Source of the DNA: Vibrio hepatarius
GTDB lineage: Bacteria; Pseudomonadota; Gammaproteobacteria; Enterobacterales; Vibrionaceae
Direction of reading: 5' to 3'
NCBI RefSeq assembly: GCF_011806575.1
Contig: NZ_JAATOO010000009.1
Span: forward strand, 147,390 to 211,389
DNA: 64,000 bases
In this document: one piece after another, positions 44,812-54,066 of the stretch
Position numbering within the stretch: position 1 is the first letter of the stretch
Layout: each line of letters begins with the position of its first letter
Position numbers and translations under genes: made by a program
The notes under the pieces: model-generated
What the model was told of the DNA's origin: nothing
Seen by the model: the letters and a program-made list of their open reading frames with translations, nothing else
The model's database searches: none

Positions 44812-45516
44812 ATGAACGTTGAAGTTAAAACTCGTCTTAAAGCGGTAAACAGCGAAAAAGAAAATACCAAATCAGAGACACTTACAGAGTCTTTGGTTGA
44901 AGCGATTGTGAGTGGAGAAATCGCACCAGGGAGTAAGATCTCCGAGCCAGAGCTGGCAAAGCGTTATCAGGTGAGCCGTGGCCCTTTGCGTGAAGCGATT
45001 ATGCGCCTAGAAGGGTTGAGCCTTATTGAGCGAATCCCGCACGTTGGTGCTCGCGTGATTACATTCTCACCAGAAAAACTGATCGAACTTTACGCGGTTC
45101 GAGAAGCACTTGAAGGCATGGCTGCGAGATTAGCGGCGCGCCACATCACCGAAGAAGAGCTGATTGGTCTAAAACACTTATTGTCGACACATTCAAACCA
45201 TATCGAAGAAGTCGAAGGTTCTTCTTACTTTCACCAGCACGGTGATTTTGATTTTCACTACCGCATTATCAAAGCCAGCCGCAACAGTAAGCTGATTTCA
45301 CTGTTGTGCAATGAGCTTTACCACTTATTACGTATGTATCGTTACCAATCGCCACGTTCTCAATCGAGACCAAAAGAAGCGCTAAACGAGCATAAATTTA
45401 TTCTACAAGCGATTGAGAACCGAGATGAGGAGTTGGCAGAAATGCTGATGCGACGCCACATTTCGGGCAGTCGCAGTTTGATAGAGCAACAAATACTGAT
45501 TGCCGAAAATGACTAG
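44812..45516 (+). CDS. GntR-family (FadR/FCD) regulator of the propionate operon
   Basis: 234 residues from the ATG; a TTG two codons earlier is less likely. Winged helix-turn-helix at about 25-85 (PELAKRYQVSRGPLREAIMRLEGLSLIERI), then an FCD all-helical effector domain (about 95-220). The FCD metal-type residues D/H are present in FDFHYRI and RRHISGSR. First gene of gntR-prpBC-acnD-prpFE with a 12-bp gap to prpB. Expected to repress the operon until a pathway intermediate such as 2-methylcitrate accumulates (inference). Many Enterobacteria use a sigma-54 PrpR instead. Confidence 0.9.
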   Translation: MNVEVKTRLKAVNSEKENTKSETLTESLVEAIVSGEIAPGSKISEPELAKRYQVSRGPLREAIMRLEGLSLIERIPHVGARVITFSPEKLIELYAVREALEGMAARLAARHITEEELIGLKHLLSTHSNHIEEVEGSSYFHQHGDFDFHYRIIKASRNSKLISLLCNELYHLLRMYRYQSPRSQSRPKEALNEHKFILQAIENRDEELAEMLMRRHISGSRSLIEQQILIAEND

Positions 45517-45528
45517 AAGGAAAGTGTC

Positions 45529-46425
45529 ATGAGTTTATCTCCGGGGGCGAAATTCAGACTCGCCATTGAGCAAAATGATCCGCTGCAAATTGTCGGTACG
45601 GTTAACCCTTACTGCGCCATGATGGCGAAGAACTTAGGTCACCAAGCGATTTACCTATCAGGTGGCGGCATTGCGAACGCTTCTTACGGTTTACCTGATC
45701 TGGGTATCACCACACTGAACGACGTGCTGGTTGACGTTGACCGTATTACCAACGCGTGTGATCTGCCTTTGCTAGTGGATATCGATACTGGCTTTGGTGG
45801 CGCTTTCAACATTGCACGCACGATTAAATCGATGGAGAAAGCGGGTGCTGCTGCGGTTCACATGGAAGACCAAGTGGCGCAAAAACGTTGTGGTCACCGC
45901 CCAAACAAAGCGATTGTCAGCCAGCAAGAGATGGTTGACCGCGTCAAAGCGGCGGTGGATGCCCGTAACGATGAGAGCTTCGTGATTATGGCGCGTACCG
46001 ACGCGTTAGCGGTTGAAGGCATCGATAGCGCGATTGAACGTGCGATTGCGTGTGTGGAAGCGGGTGCAGACATGATCTTCCCAGAAGCGATGACTAAGCT
46101 TGAGCAATACGATCAATTCTCTACTGCGCTGCAACAAGCGACCGGTAAGCACGTACCAATCTTGGCAAACATCACTGAGTTTGGTGCAACGCCGCTTTAC
46201 GGCTGTGAAGAACTGGCAAAAGCGAAAGTGGATATGGTGCTTTACCCATTGAGTGCGTTCCGCGCGATGAACAAAGCCGCAGAAATGGTTTACAAGCATC
46301 TGCTTGAAGTAGGTAATCAGGAAGCGGTTGTAGACTCCATGCAGACACGCAAAGAGCTTTATGCGCACCTGAATTACCACGACTACGAAGACAAACTTGA
46401 CCAGCTATTCTCTGAAGGAAAATAG
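45529..46425 (+). CDS. prpB: 2-Methylisocitrate lyase
   Basis: 298 residues, ICL/PEP-mutase superfamily. It cleaves 2-methylisocitrate to pyruvate and succinate, the last step of the 2-methylcitrate cycle. The active-site loop KRCGHRPNK, the Mg-site Asp pair in [11 protein letters not shown], and the start [10 protein letters not shown] (family: substrate-pocket region) are intact. A strong ribosome site (GAAGGAAAG) precedes it. Part of the prp operon. Confidence 0.95.
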   Translation: MSLSPGAKFRLAIEQNDPLQIVGTVNPYCAMMAKNLGHQAIYLSGGGIANASYGLPDLGITTLNDVLVDVDRITNACDLPLLVDIDTGFGGAFNIARTIKSMEKAGAAAVHMEDQVAQKRCGHRPNKAIVSQQEMVDRVKAAVDARNDESFVIMARTDALAVEGIDSAIERAIACVEAGADMIFPEAMTKLEQYDQFSTALQQATGKHVPILANITEFGATPLYGCEELAKAKVDMVLYPLSAFRAMNKAAEMVYKHLLEVGNQEAVVDSMQTRKELYAHLNYHDYEDKLDQLFSEGK

Positions 46426-46487
46426 CGGGGAAAGAGACGGAAGCCCAAGAAAAAATCGGAATCATTCAATCCAATAACGTGAAATTT

Positions 46488-46526
46488 GTCTGGTCAATAA
46501 AAGCTCCATAAAGAGAGCAGCCAGAC
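46488..46526. other. Inverted repeat between prpB and prpC
   Basis: GTCTGG and CCAGAC pair across 27 nt just before the AAGGAG ribosome site of prpC. It may be an mRNA-processing or translation-control hairpin. Confidence 0.35.
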
Positions 46527-46542
46527 TGAAAAGGAGTTCGAA

Positions 46543-47670
46543 ATGCCTAGCAAAGAATTAGGTGGCGCAGGCCTACGCGGCCAAAGCGCTGGAAGCACCG
46601 CTTTATGTACTGTCGGCAAAACAGGAACAGGCCTAACTTATCGTGGCTACGATATTACAGACCTTGCAAACAACGCTCAGTTTGAAGAAGTTGCACACTT
46701 ATTGCTGCGCGGTCATCTGCCAAATCAGCAAGAGTTAGATTCGTACAAGACTCGACTTGTTGGGCTGCGCGGCCTGCCAGCAGAGCTTAAACAAGCGCTA
46801 GAGCTTATTCCAGCAAGTGCTCATCCAATGGATGTGATGCGTACGGGCTGTTCAGTGCTTGGTAACCTAGAACAAGAGATGGACTTCTCTGAGCAGCTTG
46901 ATGCCACGGAGCGCATGTTGGCGCTCTTCCCGGCGATCATCTGTTACTGGTACCGCTTCAGCCACGATGGCGTACGTATTGATACCGAAGACCAATCGCA
47001 AGATTGTATCGGTGGCTACTTCCTAAAAATGCTGACCGACAAAGCGCCAAGTGAACTGCATAAGAAAGTGATGCACTGTTCACTGATTCTGTATGCTGAG
47101 CACGAGTTCAATGCCTCTACCTTTACCGCTAGGGTATGTGCGTCAACCTTGTCTGATATCCATTCTTGCATTACCGGTGCAATCGGTACGCTACGTGGCC
47201 CTCTGCACGGTGGTGCGAACGAAGCGGCGATGGAAATGATCGAGAACTGGATGACCCCAGACGAAGCAGAAGAAAACATCATGCAGATGCTGGCAAACAA
47301 AGACAAGATCATGGGCTTTGGCCACGCTATCTATCGAGAAAGTGACCCGCGTAACGCACTGATCAAACGTTGGTCGAAAGAGCTATCTGAAGCGGTGGGT
47401 GATACCCATCTGTACGCAGTCTCTGAACGTGTTGAAGCGGTAATGAAGCGCGAGAAAGGCTTGTTCTGTAACGCCGATTTCTTCCATGCGTCCGCTTACC
47501 ACTTCATGGACATTCCAACTAAGCTGTTCACGCCAATCTTTGTGATGAGTCGTTTGACGGGTTGGGCTGCACACGTCTATGAGCAACGCGCGAACAATCG
47601 CATTATCCGCCCGAGTGCGGACTACGTTGGTCCGGATCACCAAGATTGGGTTCCAATCGAAAAACGATAG
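46543..47670 (+). CDS. prpC: 2-Methylcitrate synthase
   Basis: 375 residues, citrate-synthase fold, joining propionyl-CoA and oxaloacetate. The start MPSKELGGAGLRGQ is typical of PrpC. Catalytic His regions are GPLHGGANEAAM and GFGHAIYRESDPR, and the Asp is expected in the C-terminal FCNADFFHAS segment. Good ribosome site (AAGGAG). Third gene of the operon. Confidence 0.95.
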   Translation: MPSKELGGAGLRGQSAGSTALCTVGKTGTGLTYRGYDITDLANNAQFEEVAHLLLRGHLPNQQELDSYKTRLVGLRGLPAELKQALELIPASAHPMDVMRTGCSVLGNLEQEMDFSEQLDATERMLALFPAIICYWYRFSHDGVRIDTEDQSQDCIGGYFLKMLTDKAPSELHKKVMHCSLILYAEHEFNASTFTARVCASTLSDIHSCITGAIGTLRGPLHGGANEAAMEMIENWMTPDEAEENIMQMLANKDKIMGFGHAIYRESDPRNALIKRWSKELSEAVGDTHLYAVSERVEAVMKREKGLFCNADFFHASAYHFMDIPTKLFTPIFVMSRLTGWAAHVYEQRANNRIIRPSADYVGPDHQDWVPIEKR

Positions 47671-47744
47671 GCAAATGCCACATGCTGACGACCTCACACC
47701 AGAGGTCGTCAGAGCCGCTGTATATTGTGAGTGGAAGCAAAATC

Positions 47745-50330
47745 ATGACTATAAATACTCAATACCGCAAATCGCTTCCGGGAACCCATCTTGATTATTT
47801 TGATGCCCGAGAAGCTGTCGAAGAAATTTCGCCGGGTGCTTACGACAAGCTCCCGTACACCTCTAAAGTGCTGGCTGAACAGCTAGTTCGTCGCTGCGAA
47901 CCATCCGTGTTAACGGATTCGCTCAAGCAAATTATTGAACGCAAGCGAGACCTCGATTTTCCTTGGTATCCTGCGCGCGTCGTGTGTCATGACATTCTTG
48001 GTCAGACTGCGCTGGTGGATCTCGCTGGCCTGCGTGACGCGATTGCCGAGCAAGGCGGTGACCCAGCTAAAGTCAATCCTGTGGTGGAAACACAACTGAT
48101 TGTTGACCACTCGTTGGCGGTTGAACACGCTGGTTTTGATCCCGATGCGTTTGAGAAAAACCGTGCGATTGAAGAACGTCGCAACGAAGATCGCTTCCAT
48201 TTTATCGAGTGGTGTAAAACCGCGTTTGAAAACGTCAGCGTGATTCCAGCGGGCAACGGCATCATGCACCAGATTAACTTGGAGAAGATGTCTCCAGTGG
48301 TACAGGCAAAGCAAGGCATCGCTTACCCTGATACCTGTGTGGGTACAGACAGCCACACGCCACACGTTGACGCGCTTGGTGTGATTGCAATTGGTGTCGG
48401 TGGTTTGGAAGCTGAAACCGTGATGCTGGGCCGTCCTTCAATGATGCGCCTGCCGGATATTGTCGGTGTGAAATTAACCGGTAAACGTCAGCCTGGCATT
48501 ACTGCCACAGATATCGTTCTGGCGATTACCGAGTTTTTGCGTAATGAGCGTGTTGTGTCGTCGTACCTTGAGTTCTTTGGCGAAGGCGCGAAAGACCTAA
48601 CCATTGGTGACCGCGCGACGATCTCTAACATGACACCTGAATATGGCGCTACGGCTGGGATGTTCTACATTGATGAGCAGACCATCAACTATCTAAAACT
48701 GACTGGTCGTGAAGAGCAGCAAGTTGACTTGGTAGAGAAGTACGCCAAGCAAACTGGCTTATGGGCAGACGACATGGTCGAAGCGCAATACGAGCGTGTA
48801 CTTGAATTTGATTTATCGTCTGTGACGCGCAATATGGCGGGTCCTTCAAATCCACACCGCCGTTTGCCAACCTCAGAGCTGGCGGCGCGTGGCATTTCGG
48901 GTCAGTTTGAAGAAAAAGAAGGCGAATTGCCAGACGGCGCGGTCATCATTGCGGCGATCACGTCCTGTACTAACACCAGTAACCCACGTAACGTTGTTGC
49001 CGCTGGTTTGGTGGCGAAGAAAGCCAACGAGCTTGGCCTTGTGCGTAAACCTTGGGTGAAATCGTCATTTGCGCCGGGTTCAAAAGTCGCCAAGTTATAC
49101 CTTGAAGAAGCGGGTCTACTTCCTGAGCTTGAGAAGCTTGGTTTCGGCATTGTCGCTTATGCGTGTACTACCTGTAACGGCATGAGCGGTGCGTTGGATC
49201 CGAAGATCCAGCAAGAGATCATTGACCGCGACCTTTACGCGACGGCGGTATTGTCAGGCAACCGTAACTTTGACGGTCGAATCCATCCATACGCGAAACA
49301 AGCCTTCTTAGCATCGCCACCATTGGTGGTAGCTTATGCTCTAGCGGGGACTATTCGCTTTGATATCGAGCGTGATGCGCTGGGCAAAGATGCGCAAGGT
49401 AATCTTATTTACCTCAATGATTTGTGGCCGACTGACGAAGAGATCGATGAAGTGGTCGGTAAGCACGTTAAACCTGAGCAGTTTAACCAAATCTACATTC
49501 AAATGTTCAAACTCGATGATGCCGAGCGTAACAGCAATCCGCTTTATGACTGGCGTCCAATGAGTACTTATATTCGCCGTCCGCCGTATTGGGAAGGGGC
49601 CTTGGCGGGCGAGCGAACCTTATCAGGTATGCGTCCATTAGCAGTCTTGGGTGACAACATCACCACCGACCACTTATCGCCTTCAAATGCGATTATGGCG
49701 AGCAGCGCTGCGGGTGAATACTTAGCGAAAATGGGTGTGCCGGAAGAAGACTTTAACTCTTACGCGACCCACCGAGGTGACCACCTAACTGCGCAGCGTG
49801 CGACCTTTGCTAACCCAAAACTGTTTAACGAAATGGTCAAGGAAAACGGCGAAGTCGTGCAGGGCTCTTACGCTCGTATTGAGCCAGAAGGTAAAGTGAC
49901 GCGCATGTGGGAAGCAATTGAAACCTACATGAATCGCAAGCAGCCGTTGATTGTGGTTGCGGGTGCAGACTACGGCCAAGGTTCATCGCGTGACTGGGCA
50001 GCAAAAGGTGTACGTTTGGCTGGGGTAGAAGCCATCGTTGCCGAAGGTTTTGAACGTATTCACCGTACTAACTTGGTTGGTATGGGTGTATTGCCGCTGC
50101 AGTTCAAAGACGGTGTAAACCGTAAAACGCTTGAGCTCGATGGCACCGAAACCTACGACGTTGTCGGTGATATTCAGCCAGGTACAGATTTGGCACTTGT
50201 TATCACTCGTGCAAACGGGGAGAAAGTCGATGTGCCAGTGACATGCCGACTCGATACTGCTGATGAAGTACTTGTCTACAATGCTGGCGGTGTTCTACAG
50301 CGCTTTGCTCAAGATTTCTTGGCGCAGTAG
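47745..50330 (+). CDS. acnD: Fe-S 2-methylcitrate dehydratase (AcnD)
   Basis: 861 residues from the ATG giving MTINTQYRK, which fits the N-terminus of known AcnD; longer starts reach back into prpC. Aconitase-fold enzyme that dehydrates 2-methylcitrate. The [4Fe-4S] cysteines are in AAITSCTNTSN and YACTTCNGMSG, and the C-terminal swivel domain has GADYGQGSSRDWAAKG. AcnD acts with PrpF, encoded next (11-bp gap), instead of PrpD. Confidence 0.95.
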   Translation: MTINTQYRKSLPGTHLDYFDAREAVEEISPGAYDKLPYTSKVLAEQLVRRCEPSVLTDSLKQIIERKRDLDFPWYPARVVCHDILGQTALVDLAGLRDAIAEQGGDPAKVNPVVETQLIVDHSLAVEHAGFDPDAFEKNRAIEERRNEDRFHFIEWCKTAFENVSVIPAGNGIMHQINLEKMSPVVQAKQGIAYPDTCVGTDSHTPHVDALGVIAIGVGGLEAETVMLGRPSMMRLPDIVGVKLTGKRQPGITATDIVLAITEFLRNERVVSSYLEFFGEGAKDLTIGDRATISNMTPEYGATAGMFYIDEQTINYLKLTGREEQQVDLVEKYAKQTGLWADDMVEAQYERVLEFDLSSVTRNMAGPSNPHRRLPTSELAARGISGQFEEKEGELPDGAVIIAAITSCTNTSNPRNVVAAGLVAKKANELGLVRKPWVKSSFAPGSKVAKLYLEEAGLLPELEKLGFGIVAYACTTCNGMSGALDPKIQQEIIDRDLYATAVLSGNRNFDGRIHPYAKQAFLASPPLVVAYALAGTIRFDIERDALGKDAQGNLIYLNDLWPTDEEIDEVVGKHVKPEQFNQIYIQMFKLDDAERNSNPLYDWRPMSTYIRRPPYWEGALAGERTLSGMRPLAVLGDNITTDHLSPSNAIMASSAAGEYLAKMGVPEEDFNSYATHRGDHLTAQRATFANPKLFNEMVKENGEVVQGSYARIEPEGKVTRMWEAIETYMNRKQPLIVVAGADYGQGSSRDWAAKGVRLAGVEAIVAEGFERIHRTNLVGMGVLPLQFKDGVNRKTLELDGTETYDVVGDIQPGTDLALVITRANGEKVDVPVTCRLDTADEVLVYNAGGVLQRFAQDFLAQ

Positions 50331-50341
50331 GGAGAGTCGCA

Positions 50342-51529
50342 ATGAATCAAGCAACTCAAAGCCAAATCAAAGTGCCAGCCACCTACATGCGTGGTGGCAC
50401 CAGTAAGGGCGTCTTTTTTAGCTTACAAGACTTACCGACAGAAGCTCAGGCTGCCGGCGATGCGCTTGACAAATTGTTGATGCGCGTTATCGGCAGCCCC
50501 GATCCATACGGCAAGCAGATTGATGGAATGGGCGCAGCGACATCGAGCACCAGCAAAACGGTGATTGTGTCGAAAAGTACGCAACCGGATCATGATGTGG
50601 ATTATCTGTTTGGCCAAGTGTCTATCGATAAACCGTTTGTCGATTGGAGTGGCAACTGCGGAAACTTGTCGGCGGCGATCGGACCATTTGCTATCCATGC
50701 TGGCTTAATTCCAGCAGAACGTATTCCGCAAAACGGCATAGTGACGGTCAAAGTATGGCAAGTGAATATCAGTAAAACGATTCTGGTTCATGTGCCTATT
50801 GTGAACGGCTTTGTGCAGGAAACGGGTGAGTTTGAGCTCGATGGTGTGACCTTTCCCGCCGCGGAAATTCAAGTCGACTTTATGGACCCAGCGGATGGTG
50901 ACGGAAGCATGTTCCCAACGGGTAATCTAGTGGATGATCTTGAAGTCCCGGGGATTGGCACATTTAACGCGACATTGATTAACGCAGGTATTCCGACCAT
51001 TTTTATTGATGCAGAAGCGATTGGCTATCAAGGCACTGAATTGCAAGATGACATCAATAATGACGAGCAAGCATTGGCGAAGTTTGAAACCATCCGCGCC
51101 TACGGTGCGTTGAAAATGGGTTTGATTGAACGTTTGGAACAAGCCGAAACGCGTCAACACACACCGAAAGTCGCGTTTGTATCTAAACCGAAAAGCTATC
51201 TGTCGTCGAGCGGCAAACCCGTTGAGGAAAGCGAAGTCGATATCCTAGTTCGAGCGCTTTCAATGGGTAAGTTGCACCACGCGATGATGGGTACAGCCGC
51301 AGTCGCGATTGCCTCTGCAGCTTGTGTGCCGGGCACGTTAGTCAACTTAGCCGCGGGTGGCGGTGAGAAAGAATCGATCACCTTTGGTCATCCGTCAGGG
51401 ACGTTAAAAGTCGGAGCCAAAGCCAATAATACCGATAACGGTTGGGTGGTTGAAAAAGCCATTATGAGTCGAAGCGCTCGTATATTGATGGAGGGCTTTG
51501 TGCGTGTTCCCTCCGATGTCTTTGAATAG
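50342..51529 (+). CDS. prpF: PrpF, 2-methylaconitate isomerase partner of AcnD
   Basis: 395 residues, the PrpF family with a diaminopimelate-epimerase-like fold. It starts with VPATYMRGGTSKGVFF, then GSPDPYGKQIDGMGAATSSTSK and DWSGNCGNLSAAIG. The family isomerises the AcnD product (trans-2-methylaconitate to the cis form). 11 bp after acnD, with a GGGAGAG ribosome site. Confidence 0.93.
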   Translation: MNQATQSQIKVPATYMRGGTSKGVFFSLQDLPTEAQAAGDALDKLLMRVIGSPDPYGKQIDGMGAATSSTSKTVIVSKSTQPDHDVDYLFGQVSIDKPFVDWSGNCGNLSAAIGPFAIHAGLIPAERIPQNGIVTVKVWQVNISKTILVHVPIVNGFVQETGEFELDGVTFPAAEIQVDFMDPADGDGSMFPTGNLVDDLEVPGIGTFNATLINAGIPTIFIDAEAIGYQGTELQDDINNDEQALAKFETIRAYGALKMGLIERLEQAETRQHTPKVAFVSKPKSYLSSSGKPVEESEVDILVRALSMGKLHHAMMGTAAVAIASAACVPGTLVNLAAGGGEKESITFGHPSGTLKVGAKANNTDNGWVVEKAIMSRSARILMEGFVRVPSDVFE

Positions 51530-51582
51530 AACATTTCGTAAGCTGCATCTATGCAATGTCAAGACATACTGGAGGAAGCAAT

Positions 51583-53460
51583 ATGTCTGCATATCAAAAA
51601 GAATACCAATGGGCACAGAATGAACCTGAGTCATTCTGGAAAGCTCAAGCTGAAAACATCGATTGGTTTGAAGCACCAAAAACCATTTTGCAAAAGGACG
51701 AGAATGGTATCGAGCGCTGGTTCCCAGATGGCGTGTTGAATACCTCGTGGTTGGCACTCGATTATCATTGTGAACAGGGCCGTGGAGACAAAACGGCGCT
51801 GATCTATGACTCGCCAGTGACGGACACCAAACGTACCTATACCTACTATGAGATGCGTGACCAAGTCGCTAAAATCGCTGGCATGCTGGCGGCGCAAGGC
51901 GTGACCAAAGGCGATCGCGTGGTTATTTACATGCCGATGATCCCAGAAGCGGCGATGGCAATGTTTGCCTGTGCCCGATTAGGTGCGATTCACTCGGTTG
52001 TATTCGGTGGTTTTGCGCCAAACGAACTGGCGGTGCGTATCGAAGATGCTGAGCCAAAAGTGATCATGACCGCGTCATGTGGTGTGGAGATCAATAAGAT
52101 AATCCCATACAAGCCAATGGTTGATAAGGCGATTATGGACAGTCGCTGGAAGCCAGAAAGCGTATTTGTTCTGCAGCGCCCTGAATGTGAAGCGGAACTC
52201 GGCCAAGAGCGCGATATCGATTGGCAACAAGCGTATGACAACGCTTTGCCACATGCGTGTGTTCCTGTGCTGGCGACAGATCCGCTGTATATCTTGTATA
52301 CCTCTGGCACTACTGGTAAGCCAAAAGGCGTAGTTCGTGACAACGGTGGTCATGCCGTCGCGATGAAATACTCGATGCACACGATTTACAACATGCCGCA
52401 AGATGGCGTGTTCTGGGCTGCATCTGATGTTGGTTGGGTGGTAGGGCACTCCTACATTGTCTACGCGCCGCTTATTCACGGCTGCACAACGATTCTGTAT
52501 GAAGGCAAACCCGTGAGAACGCCTAATCCAGGTGCATTCTGGCGCGTTTGTGAAGAGTACTCTGTGGATGTACTTTTCTCTGCGCCGACGGCGTTCCGCG
52601 CCATCAAGAAAGAAGATCCAGAAGGCGAGTTCCTTAAAAAGTACGATTTGTCTAAACTCAAAACCATTTTTATGGCTGGTGAACGCCTAGACCCACCAAC
52701 GTTGGAATGGGTACAAAGCAAAGCGAACAAACCGGTGATTGACCATTGGTGGCAAACCGAGACAGGTTGGGCTATCTCAGGTAACCCTGTGGGCGTTGAA
52801 TTAATGCCAGTGAAAGCTGGGTCATCGACCAAACCCATTCCGGGTTATCAAGTGGAAATCTTGAACGAGATGGGGGAATCGGTAGGGCCGAACCAACAGG
52901 GTTTTGTCGCGTTGAAACGTCCGCTACCACCTAGCTGCTTGCCGACGGTTTGGCGCAACCATGACCGTTTCGAGTCGGGTTATTTAAGTCAGTTCCCGGG
53001 TTACTATGTTTCCGGTGACGGTGGTTACTTGGATGAAGATGGTTATCTGTTCATCATGGGTCGCATTGATGATGTGATTAACGTCGCGGGTCACCGTTTG
53101 TCGACCGGTGAAATGGAAGAGATCGTCGGCGGACATCCGGCGATCGCAGAGTGTGCTGTAGTCGGTATTCACGATGATTTAAAAGGTCAGTTGCCGCTCG
53201 GTTTTGTGGTATTGAAAGACGGCGTGAAGATCGATGCGCACGAATTAGAAGGTGAGTTAGTTGGAAAAGTGCGTCAAGAAATCGGTGCAGTGGCGTGTTT
53301 TAAGCATGCACTGGTGGTAGAACGCTTACCTAAGACGCGATCCGGAAAAATCCTACGTAGAACCATTCGTCAGATAGCCGACGGCGAGCAATACACCGTC
53401 CCATCGACTATTGATGACCCAAGCAGTTTGGATGAAATTCAGAAAATTCTGAACTCTTAA
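51583..53460 (+). CDS. prpE: Propionyl-CoA synthetase
   Basis: 625 residues from the ATG preceded by GGAGGAAGC; nearer ATGs upstream give no sensible N-terminus. AMP-forming acyl-CoA ligase: the adenylation loop is YTSGTTGKPKGVVRD, and the A8 region is SGDGGYLDEDGYLFIMGR. The regulatory acetylated Lys is in KTRSGKILRRTIR. It activates propionate to feed PrpC. Last gene of the operon, followed by a terminator. Confidence 0.95.
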   Translation: MSAYQKEYQWAQNEPESFWKAQAENIDWFEAPKTILQKDENGIERWFPDGVLNTSWLALDYHCEQGRGDKTALIYDSPVTDTKRTYTYYEMRDQVAKIAGMLAAQGVTKGDRVVIYMPMIPEAAMAMFACARLGAIHSVVFGGFAPNELAVRIEDAEPKVIMTASCGVEINKIIPYKPMVDKAIMDSRWKPESVFVLQRPECEAELGQERDIDWQQAYDNALPHACVPVLATDPLYILYTSGTTGKPKGVVRDNGGHAVAMKYSMHTIYNMPQDGVFWAASDVGWVVGHSYIVYAPLIHGCTTILYEGKPVRTPNPGAFWRVCEEYSVDVLFSAPTAFRAIKKEDPEGEFLKKYDLSKLKTIFMAGERLDPPTLEWVQSKANKPVIDHWWQTETGWAISGNPVGVELMPVKAGSSTKPIPGYQVEILNEMGESVGPNQQGFVALKRPLPPSCLPTVWRNHDRFESGYLSQFPGYYVSGDGGYLDEDGYLFIMGRIDDVINVAGHRLSTGEMEEIVGGHPAIAECAVVGIHDDLKGQLPLGFVVLKDGVKIDAHELEGELVGKVRQEIGAVACFKHALVVERLPKTRSGKILRRTIRQIADGEQYTVPSTIDDPSSLDEIQKILNS

Positions 53461-53486
53461 CCTCTAAAGATGGAATCTAAACCGAC

Positions 53487-53512
53487 AAGCCTCCTATACT
53501 GGGGGCTTTTTT
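53487..53512 (+). terminator. Terminator of the prp operon
   Basis: AAGCCTCC / GGGGGCTT with a 6-nt loop and a T-run. It also rules out the longest possible start of the next gene. Confidence 0.9.
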
Positions 53513-53579
53513 GTTGATCATTACAAGTGAAACCATCACACTATTACCTAATTTTCCTAAAAAAATACCCCCTATAGCC

Positions 53580-54065
53580 ATGCACCGCCCGCTGACGATA
53601 AGAGCCGCAAATGACCGTGACTTGGAACAGTTGAACCAATTAATGTTCCTGCTTCACGATGAGCATCATAAACAGTGCTCTGATTACTTTAAGACCGCAG
53701 AAGAGATCGAGCAGGAAAAGAGTATTGCTCGTTATCTCGATAACCCAGAATGTTTAGTGTTTGTTGCCTGCGAACAAGATCAAATTTGCGGGTTTATTAG
53801 CGGACATTTCTGCGAACTGATTTCTACGGTAAGCAAACCGATTCAAATGGGCAGTATTGATGAGTTGTATGTGCTCCCGGATTACAGAAAATCGGGCGTC
53901 GCGCAGCAGTTGTGTGCTCAAATAGAACAGCGTTTTGAAGAATACGGCGTGGTAGAAGTGTTCGTTGAAGTGTGGGAATTTAATCAACCCGCTAACCAAT
54001 TTTATCAGCGATTTGGATTTGAGAAGCACATTAACTGGTTAAGAAAGCCCGTGGTTAAAAAGTAA
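53580..54065 (+). CDS. GNAT-family N-acetyltransferase
   Basis: 161 residues from MHRPLTIRAAND; the longer frame overlaps the prp terminator. The acetyl-CoA binding segment is IDELYVLPDYRKSGVAQQLC, followed by the typical VEVWEFNQPANQFYQRFGFE. Substrate unknown. The next gene begins 1 bp after its stop, so the two are probably co-transcribed. Confidence 0.85.
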   Translation: MHRPLTIRAANDRDLEQLNQLMFLLHDEHHKQCSDYFKTAEEIEQEKSIARYLDNPECLVFVACEQDQICGFISGHFCELISTVSKPIQMGSIDELYVLPDYRKSGVAQQLCAQIEQRFEEYGVVEVFVEVWEFNQPANQFYQRFGFEKHINWLRKPVVKK

Positions 54066-54066
54066 A

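Noticed and set aside
46006..46380. 124-codon minus-strand frame
   Set aside because: Shadow of prpB.
53511..53579. Extended N-terminus of the GNAT protein
   Set aside because: The extension starts inside the prp terminator hairpin and T-run and adds non-conserved sequence.
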